Shown: positions 20,110 through 31,343 of the stretch, one piece after another | Layout of the letters: every line of letters starts with the position of its first letter | Position numbering within the stretch: position 1 is the stretch's first letter | Origin: Neurospora tetraspora | Lineage: Eukaryota > Ascomycota > Sordariomycetes > Sordariales > Sordariaceae | Reading direction: 5' to 3' | NCBI RefSeq assembly: GCF_033439725.1 | Contig: NW_026944385.1 | Location: forward strand, 496,001-560,000 | Length of the DNA: 64,000 nucleotides | Notes under the pieces: generated by a model | Databases searched by the model: none | Told to the model about the DNA's origin: nothing | The model's input: only the letters and a program-made list of their open reading frames with translations | Program-made: the position numbers and the translations under genes

Positions 20110-22446
20110 GACGAGGATACGGCGCCACGCGGTGACGGACATATGGGGGAAAGCCGACCCGGGATATCTGGATGTCTTCTAATGGTGACGGTGGAGGTGG
20201 GGGCGTGAAGACATATGTGCTAGGACCTGTTAGGACTGGACTCTCTTTGGTACTTTTTATTGATGCTCTTTTACTTACGTTGTTGTTGTTGCCTCCTACC
20301 TTTCTCTTTCTTCTCTCTCTGTTAGATCATTGCAATCAAGGACCACATCGATGTTTAAGCCATTAAAATCCTGAAGACAGAATGCATGATAACAAAAAGA
20401 CTTGGCTTTGCTCTTGATATGAGGAGGCTGTCAAAATTTCATCTGATCGCCCCATTGGCCAAGATCATAAAGACACTCTTTCCAGGCAGATATCTCTCAC
20501 CCGTCAACTGATTCACGACTCCTCTGCAGAGCATGGCCCTCCAATGCAGCAGTCCGATGAGATTGATGTGAAGGTTGCCAAACCAAGGATGTCACAACCC
20601 ACCTCTCAAGCAAGAGCGGGCGAGGGAGCGGGGACGAGGACGACCTGATATCTCATCATGACGATGAGCTGAGGTGGCGAAAGACTGCAACGAAGAGCGG
20701 CAGGCCGACGAGGTTAGCTTCCGAAGCTTGCATAGTAGTATCCGGTTTCGGCGTCTGCGTTTTACGCTGGTGGATTGCGCCCTTCCAGCTGTGTTGGGAC
20801 TGCAATTCTTGAAGCGTCCCTCGAGTCTTAAGCCGGGGGCTCGTTTGGAGCTTCATTCCCTCTGGTTCCTCCTCCTAATGCGTGTGACCTTTGTAGACAT
20901 CTGAGACGCACCAGGTTTGAGTACGGTTTGAGTACGGAGCGTTGACCTAGCTTGAACTGACAGAGACTCACCAGAGAAGTGCAACTGGCACAAAGCCAAA
21001 AACTCCGATGTTGTAATCCTTTCACATGCTGTTGTCATCCCCAACTCTGTGCTCTCAACCTCTTTGGCAACCTCGGCGTTGAGGGACTTCACTGTCTTCA
21101 AATTCTTCACACCGCTCGCCTGCCTTTTTTCCGGTTGCATTTGCAGAGGAGCGGGGATCGTAGCACTGAGACTTCATACCATCGGAAGCTACGCCGTTCT
21201 GGTCGTCCAGGTGCCGGTCCAACCGCAACCCACCAGTCCTACACAAACAACCAAACAGGTTTCTCCACAGCTGTTAGCCAGTCAGAGCGTGGAACGATCA
21301 ACAGTGAACTTTTGGCGAGTATCAGTGAGCGACAGGGGCAAGGGTTAACAGCGGTTCTGACGGCGGCTCTGACAGGTGATCGTCACCATTTGGCTGCTGG
21401 ACCACGAGTTCAGAGCGTGTAGATCTCGGAGAAACTTTATCGGGTGGACGGCAGGCCGGACACGACTCCATCTAGAAGATCCCTTGTCCCCTTCTGCTAG
21501 TATGTTTTCGATGCCTCAACTGAAAAGCTGTTCACACAGGCAAATTGCCTCACAGAATTATTGAGATTGGATCCTGCGCCCCTTGCGCCTGAGAGAGGCA
21601 GCTCGAAGGAGGAGGACGGACACTTCCTTTGGCCTCTTCACCAATAACATACTCCAACTCCGGGTTTGATGTAACCTCCTTATTCCTTTCGTAGCCCCCA
21701 GTGTCCGCCAACAGGCACAGTGCCACAATGGCTGACGTTGAACAGGAGCTGACCAAGATCCGACCCACTTGGATCTCAAACCATGCCATCACCCTCCGAA
21801 AAAAAGCGGAAGCTCCCCCGCAACCCGAAGTCTCGCAAGCGTGGTTTTTTCGGGAAAGCTAGCAAAGCGAGGGAACATTGCATGACAAGAGACCGGGGTA
21901 AGGCGTCCTGGCGCCGCGCAAAACCTTCCATTTCAGGCGACTTGCCTTCGAGCCTGCATTCCCACATCAACTTCGCCAATCTCTTTTTGCGCATCGAAGG
22001 ATCGAGCTAGCAATGAACCGCGGGGAAAGCCAAAGGACGGTCCCGTCTATAGTGCAACGGCAAGGACGGGTAAGCCCGGCGGCCCACCAATGTTGCTGCC
22101 CAAGAAGTCGGCGCTAGTGGCAAAGCAACCTTACACCAACACTGTGTGTACGGGCCGCACGTTGTTGTTGAGGCATCTGGCATCGTGAAGAAGTCAGAAG
22201 TTGAGGCTGGGGAGGCCGAGGCCGATCGTGTCCTGCCATGTGGAACTTGACGATGCCGTTGTGTCTCCGAGTTGCGGTTGTTGGATGAGGAGTCAAGGAG
22301 TCGACGAAAAAGGTATAAAGAGGCCTTCTCATCCGCCCTCATCGACGACTTTCCTTCTCTCATCATCCGCATCAACAGCCTCTTCACTTCCAATACTTCC
22401 AACACTTCCAACCAACCAACCAAACGACCCCCAAACAACCTTCAAA
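20110..22446. other. Intergenic upstream of the CFEM gene
   Basis: About 2.3 kb with no recognised gene. An ATG at 21728 opens a 43-codon frame (MADVEQELTKIRPTW) that could be a lost first exon, but nothing follows it convincingly. Confidence 0.4.
22314..22319 (+). promoter_or_regulatory. TATA box of the CFEM gene
   Basis: TATAAA about 130 bp upstream of the ATG at 22447, followed by a pyrimidine-rich, CAAC/CCAA-repeat leader typical of highly expressed fungal genes. Confidence 0.6.
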
Positions 22447-22787
22447 ATGAAGTTCACCACCATCGCCCTCGCTCTCTTCAGCGCCGTCGCCATGGCCCAG
22501 GACTGCCCTCAGACCACCCTCATGCCCGAGTGCGGTGTACGTTCTTCCTTCCGATGGCTTGATCTTTTGAGTTTTGAGTCAGCGGTTGACTAACAGTTTC
22601 ACAGGCCACCTGCATCCAGTCCGCTGCCTCCGCCATCGGCTGCACTGGAGCTGGCTACGCCTGCCAGTGCTCCAAGTCTGCTGAGGTCCAGAATTCCGCT
22701 GCCGGCTGCGTTATCGCCAGCTGCGGCCTCAACGTTGCCCCCACTGTCGTGAGCGCTGCTGCTGCCATCTGCAGTGCTTGCACTTAA
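22447..22787 (+). CDS. Small secreted CFEM-domain protein
   Basis: Exons 22447-22536 and 22605-22787 (68-nt intron, GTACGT...CACAG) give 90 residues. Residues 1-17 are a signal peptide ending AVAMA. The CFEM pattern starts PECGATC and the eight cysteines are C29, C33, C43, C50, C52, C65, C70 and C86; C20 and C89 are extra. CFEM proteins are secreted or wall-linked and several bind haem iron through an aspartate before the C-x-C pair. Here that stretch reads GCTGAGYACQC with no Asp, so haem binding of the Csa2 type is doubtful. There is no Ser/Thr-rich tail or GPI signal, so it is probably free. Strong TATA and leader suggest good expression. It could act as a small wall or surface protein. 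Confidence 0.85.
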
Positions 22788-23962
22788 GCGGTCTCTTGTC
22801 GACAACAAAACAACGAAACAACTTCTTCTCACGATACTAAAAGATAACATGAGTGCATGACTTGGGTCTGTGTTGCTCTTGTCCTCTTCGACTGGCTGGT
22901 TTGGTTTGGCTGGCTGGGTGTTGGGGATGATCTCCCAGTATTTTGCTGGGAGTGACTGATTTTGGAAGGGATGGCTGTCTGTTTGGCTTTGATTCAGATC
23001 ATTGGTTCTTCTTTCGAAACAAAATACATCTGACTGCAGTCTCAAACTTGGTTCCGTATTATTGCCAGTGATTTCTGTGACATATCTGGAAGATGGGGCC
23101 TGAGAGTTGGTTTATACGAGAGATCGAGGGTCTAAAGGAGAGTTTAGTTCGTGTCGTTGCTCCGAAATCTTGCAAGGCGAGAAGGTCAGAATATCAGAAG
23201 GTGAGGAACGAAAGGTAGCAGGTTGAGGTGAGAAGGTGAGAAGGTTAGAAGAAGGTGAGAAGGTTAGAAGAAGGTGAGAGGGTGAGAAGAGGGTGAGAAG
23301 GTGAGAAGGTGAGAAGAAGGTGAGAAGGTGAGAAGAAGGTGAGAAGGTGAGAATTGTTTCTTAGATTCTTAGTAGGGCCAGAGGTCATCGCATAGGGCTC
23401 TTCAATTGAAAGCGGTAGGCACCATAGAGAAGATGTCAATGACGGGGCAGTGGGGAAGTATTCTGTTCCGAGTTGGATGGCGCAGGGAATAGCATTAAGC
23501 CGTACTTAGCTTAAGCATTTGGAAGATCGTCCTGTCAACTCCAGGTCTTGTGTTGAGACGTTGAGCAAGTCTTGTACTCTTGTTAGATGCGGTGGTGGTT
23601 GTTCGACGATGGAAGTCGAGGAGGTCTGTGCTTTCTTGTGACACGTGATTTGGCATCGAGCAAACGAATCTAGCGCACAGATCACTTTCAGCTGTGCTGT
23701 CATGTCATGAGCTCTGATGGTCCAAGCTCCTGCGCGTTTGTGACGCGGTGATTTTGAAAATGGTCGAGCTTCGGCATTCCACTGAACACCAACACCAACA
23801 CCATCAGCATCGCCAACCACTCTTTCACACCGTAATACTGCTTCTCTTCACGACGCCATAATACCCAAATAATAAGGCCATGATAACGACATCACAATAG
23901 CGTCTCCGTCATTTTTCTGTTGATTCTTCTTTGCTTCTTGTCCAACTTGTCGACTCTCGACG
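22788..23962. repeat. Intergenic with purine-rich GAGAAGGTGAGAAG repeat
   Basis: Between about 23180 and 23353 the sequence is an irregular tandem array of AGAAGGTGAGAAGG units. Otherwise it is flank of the CFEM gene and promoter of the following gene. No gene was recognised. Confidence 0.6.
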
Positions 23963-26332
23963 ATGCAGTCGACCACTCCCAGAACACGGCGCACGCCGCA
24001 AAGTACACAATTTACGTGCGCACAGTCCTTCACTACCACCGTTTCAACACGGGAGAGACGCAAGCTGACTTGGTCTATCAGATACCCTCTTAAGAGCCGA
24101 GTGTACGACATCAAAACATACCCCGTCCAGACACCCCAAGGCGCCACTGTCCTCATCTACGGCCACGAAAATGGCGTCGCTCTGATTTGGCGTGGCGGTC
24201 GCAAACTCAAGCCATCAAAGACAGCAGCAGATGCGGCGCAAAATGGGGGAAAGCCGGAAGACGCCGTTATGATCATTGACTCGGACGACGAGAGTCCGGC
24301 CATTCCATCTACACCCTTCGTGGACAAGCCCGAGTTCGACGACACCGTTACTACCGATGCTTCCTCGCTCGCCGACATTGTCCAAACTCTCGACCTGGCG
24401 TTTGGCACAGCCGTCCATCACATCGCCGTATTACCCATGCCCACCTGCACCGTCGAAGACGCAGCCTGGAACGGAGCGCAAATCCTGAAAGAGAACATCG
24501 TCTTTGCGGTCACATGCGCCAACGGCGACGTCTTTGTCGTAACACTACCGTTGACGCCTCCCTCAAACGAGAGCAAGGCGCGACCGGCACTGAAGAACAG
24601 CCTGCTCGCTGGAAATGCGGGCAAGGGTGCTTGGGGGGAGACTCTCACATTGCTAGCAGGCCAGAGCAAACCCTCGGAAGGAGTAGCCATTACGCTCGTG
24701 AAAGAACAGCTAGGGTCGGGGTCATTACAGAACCGTAAGGGGTCGGTAACCCGTGCCATTGTTGCAGCACACACGCGCGAGGCCAGCGGCACCCTGCGGT
24801 TCTGGGATGTTCCCCTGGACGCAACGCCCGGCACCACCGCTCGTGTCGAGCCGTTCCAGACTGAGTACCTCCCGTCACCACTCGGCGGCATCTCGTTCAA
24901 CCCGCTGCACATCACACAGCTTCTTGTTGTTGATCCAGCGCATGCGGTGCGAATCTACGATTACTCCATCCCATCCCTTCCTTCGGACGATACCTCAGAG
25001 GGCCCATTCCCTACCCAGGGCTCATGGCTAGTCTCCCTCTACCAGCCATTCGCCCGCGGGACGGGTATGTCCACGTCTCGCAAACCCGTCGTCGGCGCCG
25101 AGTGGATGGCCCACGGCCGGGCGGTCCTCGTGCTGCTGGCCGATGGTCAGTGGGGTATCTGGGATATTGACAACGCCAATCCGACCACTGCCTCCTCGGC
25201 CGGTCTCTTTACCAAAGCTAACTCTGGCCTCCGTGGGTCAGCAATCACCCAGTTCAGTGTCTCGGGTTACCTAGAGGGAACCGCCACCGGACCTCAGCCC
25301 CAGCGCAACATTCCCACTACTACACAGAAATCCGCACCCCTCATTGTCCCCTCGGCGGTTTCCACCACAGCCAACGCGCCCGAAAAGCTCGCCACCATTA
25401 AAGGCGGCGTCTACATCTCTCAACTTCCCCTCCCTCGCAACGGCCTAGGCGAAGAGTCTGCGATCCTGTGGCTCTCCAACACCGGCGCCGACCATACTAA
25501 CCCTATCGTCTGCACCATCCCCATCCTCTCCCGCTTCTGGGACGCCCAGCTGAAGCGAACCGGAGGTAACCTTTGGAACAGCAGCAGCTCCCAACCGTCC
25601 GCGCGGATGCTTCGCCTCACCGACCTCAACGCCGGCTTACTAGGCGAGCGCCTCACAGCCGCTACCGCCATCCCCCGCTCCACGGGGTCCCTCACCGAGT
25701 CAACAGAAGGCAAGCAACTACCCATCGAAACCCTTTTGCTAGGCGAAAGTAGGTTGGTAGTCATCCACGAAAACGAAGATGCGTTCGATCAAGCCGCCGC
25801 AACAGCGACCGCTGGTGCCTCTTCGTCCACGGAACGCCGTCTGATACCCCTACCTGCCCGTAAGAAAGCCAGGCTGGATCTCACGAACGGCACCGCCAAA
25901 GCGATCATCGCCCACCCCAAGCCCGAACAACCCAGCTCCGTGGCATTCAACCTCAGCTTGGCCCGCCCGGAGAAGGGGGAGAAACTGCTCAGACCCAAGG
26001 CGTTGGAGGCAGCTAAATCCGTGAGCGCAAGCTTTGACGGCGCGGGATCAACACAAGATATTGACGAGGAAGGGGTCGCTGATACCCAGGAAACTGTGGC
26101 GTTAAGTGCCTTTGGAGGAGGAAAGAGTCAGAGCCAGGGCCGCGATCCGGGCTTGTTGTTCATCAATGACCTTAACTTTGCCGCGGATGTGGAGGATGAT
26201 AAGTCGGAGGCGGAGGGCAGGGATATCGAGGCGGAGTTGATGGATATCATGGAGATTGATAGGGAGTTGGAGGAGTTGGAGAGCCAGAGGGATAAGCAAG
26301 GGACTAAGAGGGTGTTTTTTGAGGAGGGCTGA
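23963..26332 (+). CDS. Beta-propeller protein, candidate nucleoporin Nup37
   Basis: Single exon, 789 residues. The N-terminal part has WD-like strands with a typical GHENGVALIWRGG block (about residues 67-79), VFAVTCANGDVFVVTLP, GTLRFWDVPL and AVLVLLADGQWGIWDID, consistent with a beta-propeller. Acidic or disordered insertions such as VMIIDSDDESPAIPSTP sit between blades. The C-terminal 150 residues are charged and coil-like (DIEAELMDIMEIDRELEELE). Size and layout resemble the Nup37 of filamentous fungi, a Y-complex nucleoporin at the nuclear pore scaffold that in fission yeast works near Ely5/ELYS. An ELYS-like gene lies 12 kb away in this window. The name is an inference; a different WD40 scaffold protein is possible. 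The coding call itself is certain. Confidence 0.85.
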   Translation: MQSTTPRTRRTPQSTQFTCAQSFTTTVSTRERRKLTWSIRYPLKSRVYDIKTYPVQTPQGATVLIYGHENGVALIWRGGRKLKPSKTAADAAQNGGKPEDAVMIIDSDDESPAIPSTPFVDKPEFDDTVTTDASSLADIVQTLDLAFGTAVHHIAVLPMPTCTVEDAAWNGAQILKENIVFAVTCANGDVFVVTLPLTPPSNESKARPALKNSLLAGNAGKGAWGETLTLLAGQSKPSEGVAITLVKEQLGSGSLQNRKGSVTRAIVAAHTREASGTLRFWDVPLDATPGTTARVEPFQTEYLPSPLGGISFNPLHITQLLVVDPAHAVRIYDYSIPSLPSDDTSEGPFPTQGSWLVSLYQPFARGTGMSTSRKPVVGAEWMAHGRAVLVLLADGQWGIWDIDNANPTTASSAGLFTKANSGLRGSAITQFSVSGYLEGTATGPQPQRNIPTTTQKSAPLIVPSAVSTTANAPEKLATIKGGVYISQLPLPRNGLGEESAILWLSNTGADHTNPIVCTIPILSRFWDAQLKRTGGNLWNSSSSQPSARMLRLTDLNAGLLGERLTAATAIPRSTGSLTESTEGKQLPIETLLLGESRLVVIHENEDAFDQAAATATAGASSSTERRLIPLPARKKARLDLTNGTAKAIIAHPKPEQPSSVAFNLSLARPEKGEKLLRPKALEAAKSVSASFDGAGSTQDIDEEGVADTQETVALSAFGGGKSQSQGRDPGLLFINDLNFAADVEDDKSEAEGRDIEAELMDIMEIDRELEELESQRDKQGTKRVFFEEG

Positions 26333-27567
26333 ACGTTTGGGCTTGACACGGCGACAACACATCTACGAGACGGACGCAATAGCACAGAAAAGGCGCCGTA
26401 CACTCAGGTAACGCAACCGACGGCGTACAAAACTACATCAGCACCGGTCTGCGGCACCAAGAGAAACGGAACAGCAATGATGAGAAACGATGTGCCGAGT
26501 ACCTACCTAGGGACGAGACGAGTGGAGGAGAGGAATATGGTAGTTGTGTACAGATACCCGACAATGCTAACTGGCTACTTAAAGGACGTGGGTATTCTCT
26601 GCTACCATGCACAAGATATCCTTCAACGAAAGACAATACCAGCATCGTCAATCTTCAGTCGGGCGCGTGGGGACTATTTTGCACCTCTGCTACTCTGCTA
26701 CATACATACTTGTCCCCCTTTGCTTTGCTTGATCCCCTTTTTTTGCCATACCATTCTTGTGCCGGGCAGCTAACCTATCCACTTCAGCTTCCTCTCCTCT
26801 TTTCTCTTCCGAGTTACTCCCTATCCCCTTTTAGCACTCTCTTATACCTTTTCACTCTCCAAATTGCTACTTTTCTCTTAACTCTTCTCAACACACATCC
26901 CACATACCACCCCCCCTTTCCCCAAAATTCCGCACGTTCAGGTGGAGCACAAGGCGAGATCAATCCTTGATTCCAAGCTCTGTATTCCGAGCGGTACATC
27001 AAACACCGGCTTTTCTCGCTTCGTTTCGTTTCAAGCCCACCACACCCTTCGCGGGGTTTGTATGGATGGGTGAAGAAACAAACAAGCAATAAAGGGGAAA
27101 GCTGCCAGCGTCACTTGGTGGGAATTGTACCAAAAGTACAAGTGGTGGGAGAAAGGAGCGGAGCAGACAAAAGTCAACCGTCGGCACGGATCGACTTTCT
27201 GATGGATGTCTGCTTTTTGCTTCTTTTTGTCCTGGCTTCCTTCCCTCCTGGACTTTCGTGAGAGGGTCTAGGGGGGGTTGGTAGGAAGTTGGGAATGTGC
27301 GCTGATACATTTTGATATCGTTGTCATCACATATGTTCACGTTTGAATGATGAGATCAGTGAGTGATTCATGTGAAATGCAATAAAATTACAGTTCGACT
27401 CTTGATTAAAAGGAAAACTTCGTAATAGTCATCATGATGCAATACTGCTGTGCGCGTCCCTGAACGCCTTCCTGCCCTTTATCACCCATCCTTGTGAAAG
27501 TGAATGGTCCCGTTCATCCCAAAATGCAATATCCCATCTTAAACACTCCTTCTCGCGGTTGAATCCC
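26333..27567. other. Intergenic between convergent genes
   Basis: Shared 3' flank of the propeller gene (+) and the LEA-like gene (-). It is pyrimidine-rich around 26690-26930. No gene was recognised. Confidence 0.5.
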
Positions 27568-28476
27568 TTAAGAGAACTCGGCCTGCTTTCCGGCCTCCTT
27601 GGCCATCTTCTCCGTCTCCTTAGCCATACCCTTGGCCTTCCCTTGTCCCTCGCTCACGGCACCCTTCGCCTTTCCGGCAAGCTCGCTGGCCTTACCGCTC
27701 GCCTGTCCCTTGAGCTCCTGGGCCTTTCCCTGCACATCACCGCCAGCAGCCTCGTTAGCAGCGCCCTTGGCCTTGCCCGCAACCTCGCTGGCCTTGCCCT
27801 TAGCCTCGCCAGCCAGCTCGGAAGCAGCACCGGACAAGTTCCCGCTCGTCGCCTCGTTCGCAGCACCCTTGGCCTTTCCAGCGAGCTCGCTCGCCTTGCC
27901 CTTGGCCTCGCCCGTAAGCTCGGAAGCCTTGCCCTTGGCCTCTCCCGCAAGCTCAGAGGCGGCACCGGAAACGTTGCCAGACGTGGCCTCGTTGACGGCG
28001 CCCTTGGCCTTACCGGCAATGTTGGAGGCGGCGCCGGAGGCCTTGCCCGCGAGCTCGGAGGCTTGGCCCTTGACGTCCTTGGGGATGGCGTCGGCGGCGT
28101 CCGAGGCGGCGTTGCTGGCGGCGTCCTTGGCGCGGGAGGCGAGGTCGGAGGGCGAGGAGGCGTTGGTGAGGGAGTCGGCGGTTTCTTTGAGTTTTGAGGC
28201 TACGTTGGCTGTGAAGGTAGGGAGTTAGTATGGTGGTGGAGAGAAAGAGAGGGGGTTTTTGGTGTGGAAGGAGGGGTACGTACAGCCAATGTCAATGCCA
28301 TCGAGGGCCTTGTCAGAAACAGCGCGGTTGACGGTGTTGAGGGTGTCCTTTACGGTCTCGGCGATGGACTTCTGGAGGGTGACGGAGGAAGAGAAAGCGG
28401 CGCGGGGCGCAGAGGCGGCGGCAGCGCGGGGGATCTGGGTAGCGACCCTGCGAGTAGCGATTGTGAAGGCGGACAT
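27568..28476 (-). CDS. Mitochondrial LEA-like repeat protein
   Basis: Exon 1 is 28476-28284 and exon 2 28208-27568 (75-nt intron, GTACGT...CACAG), giving 277 residues. The first about 35 residues (MSAFTIATRRVATQIPRAAA...) are Arg/Ala/Ser-rich without acids, a typical mitochondrial presequence. After residue about 90 the protein is an array of alanine/lysine/glutamate/glycine repeats with an 11-residue feel (ASELAGKAKG, AANEATSGNLSGA, KGKASELTGEA), like group 3 LEA proteins. These are disordered in water and form amphipathic helices on drying, protecting membranes and enzymes. Repeat count and order suggest internal duplication: the SGAASELAGEAKGKASE block occurs twice. Role inferred: stress or desiccation protection of the mitochondrial matrix or inner membrane, possibly in conidia. 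Confidence 0.82.
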
Positions 28477-29607
28477 TGTGATGATTTGTGGGTTGTGTGT
28501 GTGGGTATCTTAGGTGTTGGTGTTGTGTTATTGTTCAGATTAGATCCTCTGTTGGGATTCGGTTCGTGGCTGTTGTTATTTGTTTGAGAGAAGACTCCAG
28601 GAAATTGTTGCTTAGGTGTTGGATTTGTTTGTGTGTGACTGAATTGAAAGGGAAGAAGGAACCGTCTTCAGATGGAAGATGTTGTGCTTATAAAAAGGTG
28701 TTTGTTTGTTCCTTCCTCGCAAGTGATGAACCGTTCCGTCGCGGTGATGTCATAGGTGTTGTTGATGCAGCAGCGTGCAACCCCTGCAGGCCAATGACGT
28801 CCTCTTGGCGGGGAACCGGGGGAAGCTGCGAACCTCAATGGCCTTGCCCTTTGTGGAGGTACGTACCTTTCACACATACCAGTCTCCTTGTTCTCCTTTG
28901 GTCCAGATCTTCAACTGTCCTTTGGAATTGTTCAAATTGTCCATATCGTGAAGTTCCTGTGCCTTGGTTGTAGGAACGCTTCCACTTGCTACTCCACCGC
29001 CAACGATCATGGCTCGCATGTAAACAAGCACGGATCGCCGGAGACAGCTGCACCTCCAGGCTTGACAGCTTTGACAGCTTAACAAGCTGACAGGCCTTAG
29101 CTATGATGCAAGTGAAATCTGTCAGAAGAGGAGGAACTAGAAAGCTGAGGCGAGTGCTTAGATTGAGGTTTGTGTATTCAACGCCTGATTAGGAGTGTTG
29201 ATGTACACTTTCACATGGCAACCATCACGAGCCAAACACAACACAAAACACCATCACACCAGTCATAAGAACCCAACGATAATGTTGACAACTGTCAAAG
29301 CTTTGGTAGCCCCCTTTCGATATTTCCCGGCGCGGATCGAGACCCAGAACGGTAGATCGCAACTCGTCAAGTATGTACCGTGGTTGTCACCCATGTCGAA
29401 AGCTTGGCACCTTGATGGGCCCTCTGGTGGACTCAATGACGTTACCACTCTGACCAGGGGCATCACAGCCTCAATAGCCTCAACTTACCTTACCTGTTTG
29501 AAAGATAGAAGGCGTCACGGCTCCATCTGACACAGACAGTCATTCGGTGTTTGACTTCAACATGGTAATGGTATTTCCAAAACTCACATCACTCTACAGC
29601 AACGCAT
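28477..29607. other. Intergenic
   Basis: Promoter of the LEA-like gene and 3' flank of the hydratase gene. An ATG at 29281 opens an 83-codon frame (MLTTVKALVAPFRYFP) without recognisable features. Nothing else is supported. Confidence 0.45.
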
Positions 29608-30722
29608 TTACCTTCCCTTGAACACAGGCTTCCTCTTCTCCGCAAACGCCTTCAACGCCTCATCGCGATCCTCCGTCCTCACCACCCTGAGGTACATATC
29701 ATTCTCCACCATCTCGCTCGGCTCCTGGACAGCCTTGAGCGCGGCCCTAACAGCGACCGGTCCGCCCTCGCAAATCTCCTGCGCCAAACGGACCGCCTCG
29801 CTCAGCGCCGTCCTGCGCGCCAGGCTCAGCACCATCTCGTCCCTCGGCTCCTGCTCCATGGCCGCCCACTCCTTGGCCTGCTCCTCGGACTCGGGCGCGA
29901 CCTCGACTAGGCGGTCGGCCAAGCCCAGGAAATAAGCCTCGGGGGCGCTGACGCGGCGGCCGGTCAGGATCAGGTCGCGCGCGCGCGGGATGCCGATGAG
30001 TTGGGGAAGGCGGTAGGTGCCGCCGGCTCCGGGGATGATGCCGAGTCGGGTCTCGGGCAGGCCGACGACGGCGTTGGAGGTCAGGACACGGAAGTGCGTG
30101 GCGAGAGCGAGCTCGAGACCGCCGCCGAGGGCGATGGAGGAAATGGCGGAGATGGTGGGGATGGGGAGGGATTGCAGGGAGGTGAGGGCGGTGCGGAGGG
30201 AGGTGAGGAAGGCGGCTGTTCTGTTTTTGGTAAGAGAGTTGGTTAGCCATCCGGATGATTAGGGAAAGTTAACAAGGAGAAAAAGAAAAAGGTAAAAGCT
30301 TACTCCTCCTGCGTAAACCCCTTGCGCTCCTTCAGATCCGCGCCCGCGCAAAAGCTGGTATCAACAGCCGAAGAGATAATCAGCGCGCGGGTAGGACCCT
30401 TCTCGTCCTCGCCGGCCACGCCGCCGAAGCGCTTGTTCCACGAAGCCACGGGCTTCTCCTCGCCCGTCGAGGCATCGTACTGCGAGTGGACGGCGTCGAT
30501 CTCGTCGCGGAGCGAAGACAGAAGCGCGCGCGAGATGGCGTTGCGCGCGGCGGGGCGGTTGAGCTCGAGAATGCGGATGTGGCCCGAGTTGGGCGCCGGA
30601 AGGTTGGTCACCCGGATGATGGGGCCCGCGGGGGCCTCGGTCGAGTAGAAGCGGCCGGCGACGCGGACGAAGCGCCGGAACGACGAGGTCGTGTTGCGCG
30701 GGAGGGCGATTCTGACGGCCAT
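29608..30722 (-). CDS. Enoyl-CoA hydratase/isomerase family protein, mitochondrial (AUH-like)
   Basis: Exon 1 is 30722-30304 and exon 2 30220-29608 (83-nt intron, GTAAGC...AACAG), giving 343 residues. An Arg-rich presequence (MAVRIALPRNTTSSFRRFVRV...FYST) predicts mitochondrial import. Crotonase features are present: ELNRPAARNAISRALL at the substrate-binding entrance, SFCAGADLKER and IALGGGLELALATHFR forming the oxyanion hole, and GLPETRLGIIPGAGGTYRLP carrying the catalytic glutamate region. This set resembles methylglutaconyl-CoA hydratase (AUH) of leucine breakdown more than beta-oxidation hydratases. Compared with AUH there is an inserted segment (about residues 80-115, SQYDASTGEEKPVASWNK...) before the CAGAD block. 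The start at 30722 is the only ATG that leaves a clean targeting peptide. Confidence 0.88.
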
Positions 30723-31343
30723 TGTGGGTGAGTTTGGTGATGCAATTGGCCGGTGTTGTTGACTTCTTGACGGGAAAGATGCAATTGACAAGGCCCGAGA
30801 TGTGGAATCGAAATCTTATCAGTGAGCTCGGTCCAAAAATTGGGTGGAGAGCGGCAAGAGCTTCAGCGGGAAGCTGCAAATGACGTCGTGTTTCCCCGGA
30901 GATGCGGAGCTGCTAAAACTCCCCCACAACGCCGAGCTTTCAGAAGTAGTTGCACTAACAATTTTCACGCGCCGGAAAACATCTTCCAGCGCCAATTGCA
31001 CACAAACGTGCTTCTCGAGATGTGAGGCAATCAACCCATTGTTCATTGAAGTTTCTGCCCTTCTATCTCCGCGTCCAGCCGAGTTGTATAACCCGAGATG
31101 TCGCAAGTAACCACCATGGCCGAGGATAGCCGGGCGACCCGAATGGGGAAATAAGCTCCCGTCGTTAGCTCTCTCGGCATCTCAGACTAAGACCCATGAC
31201 CAACCACGTGATACCCCTGATCCTCACCACACTCCTTTTCGTTCTTCCTTTTCGTTCTTCCTTTTCGTGTCTGTGGTCCATCCGTTGTTCATTCCATGTC
31301 CAACCCAAGACGACACAAAAGAAATCCGTAAGCAACGGGAAAC
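30723..31343. other. Intergenic
   Basis: Promoter of the hydratase gene and 3' flank of the small secreted gene. It has a short duplicated CTTTTCGTTCTTC run near 31238-31270. No gene was recognised. Confidence 0.5.

Noticed and set aside
21049-21422. Overlapping open frames near 21 kb and a 43-codon ATG frame at 21728
   Set aside because: No splice partner, no motif and no conservation signal that I could see.
27559-28228. Long plus-strand open frames of over 200 codons, Leu/Ala/Ser-rich
   Set aside because: They are antisense shadows of the repetitive, GC-rich LEA-like gene on the minus strand, which has the presequence and intron.
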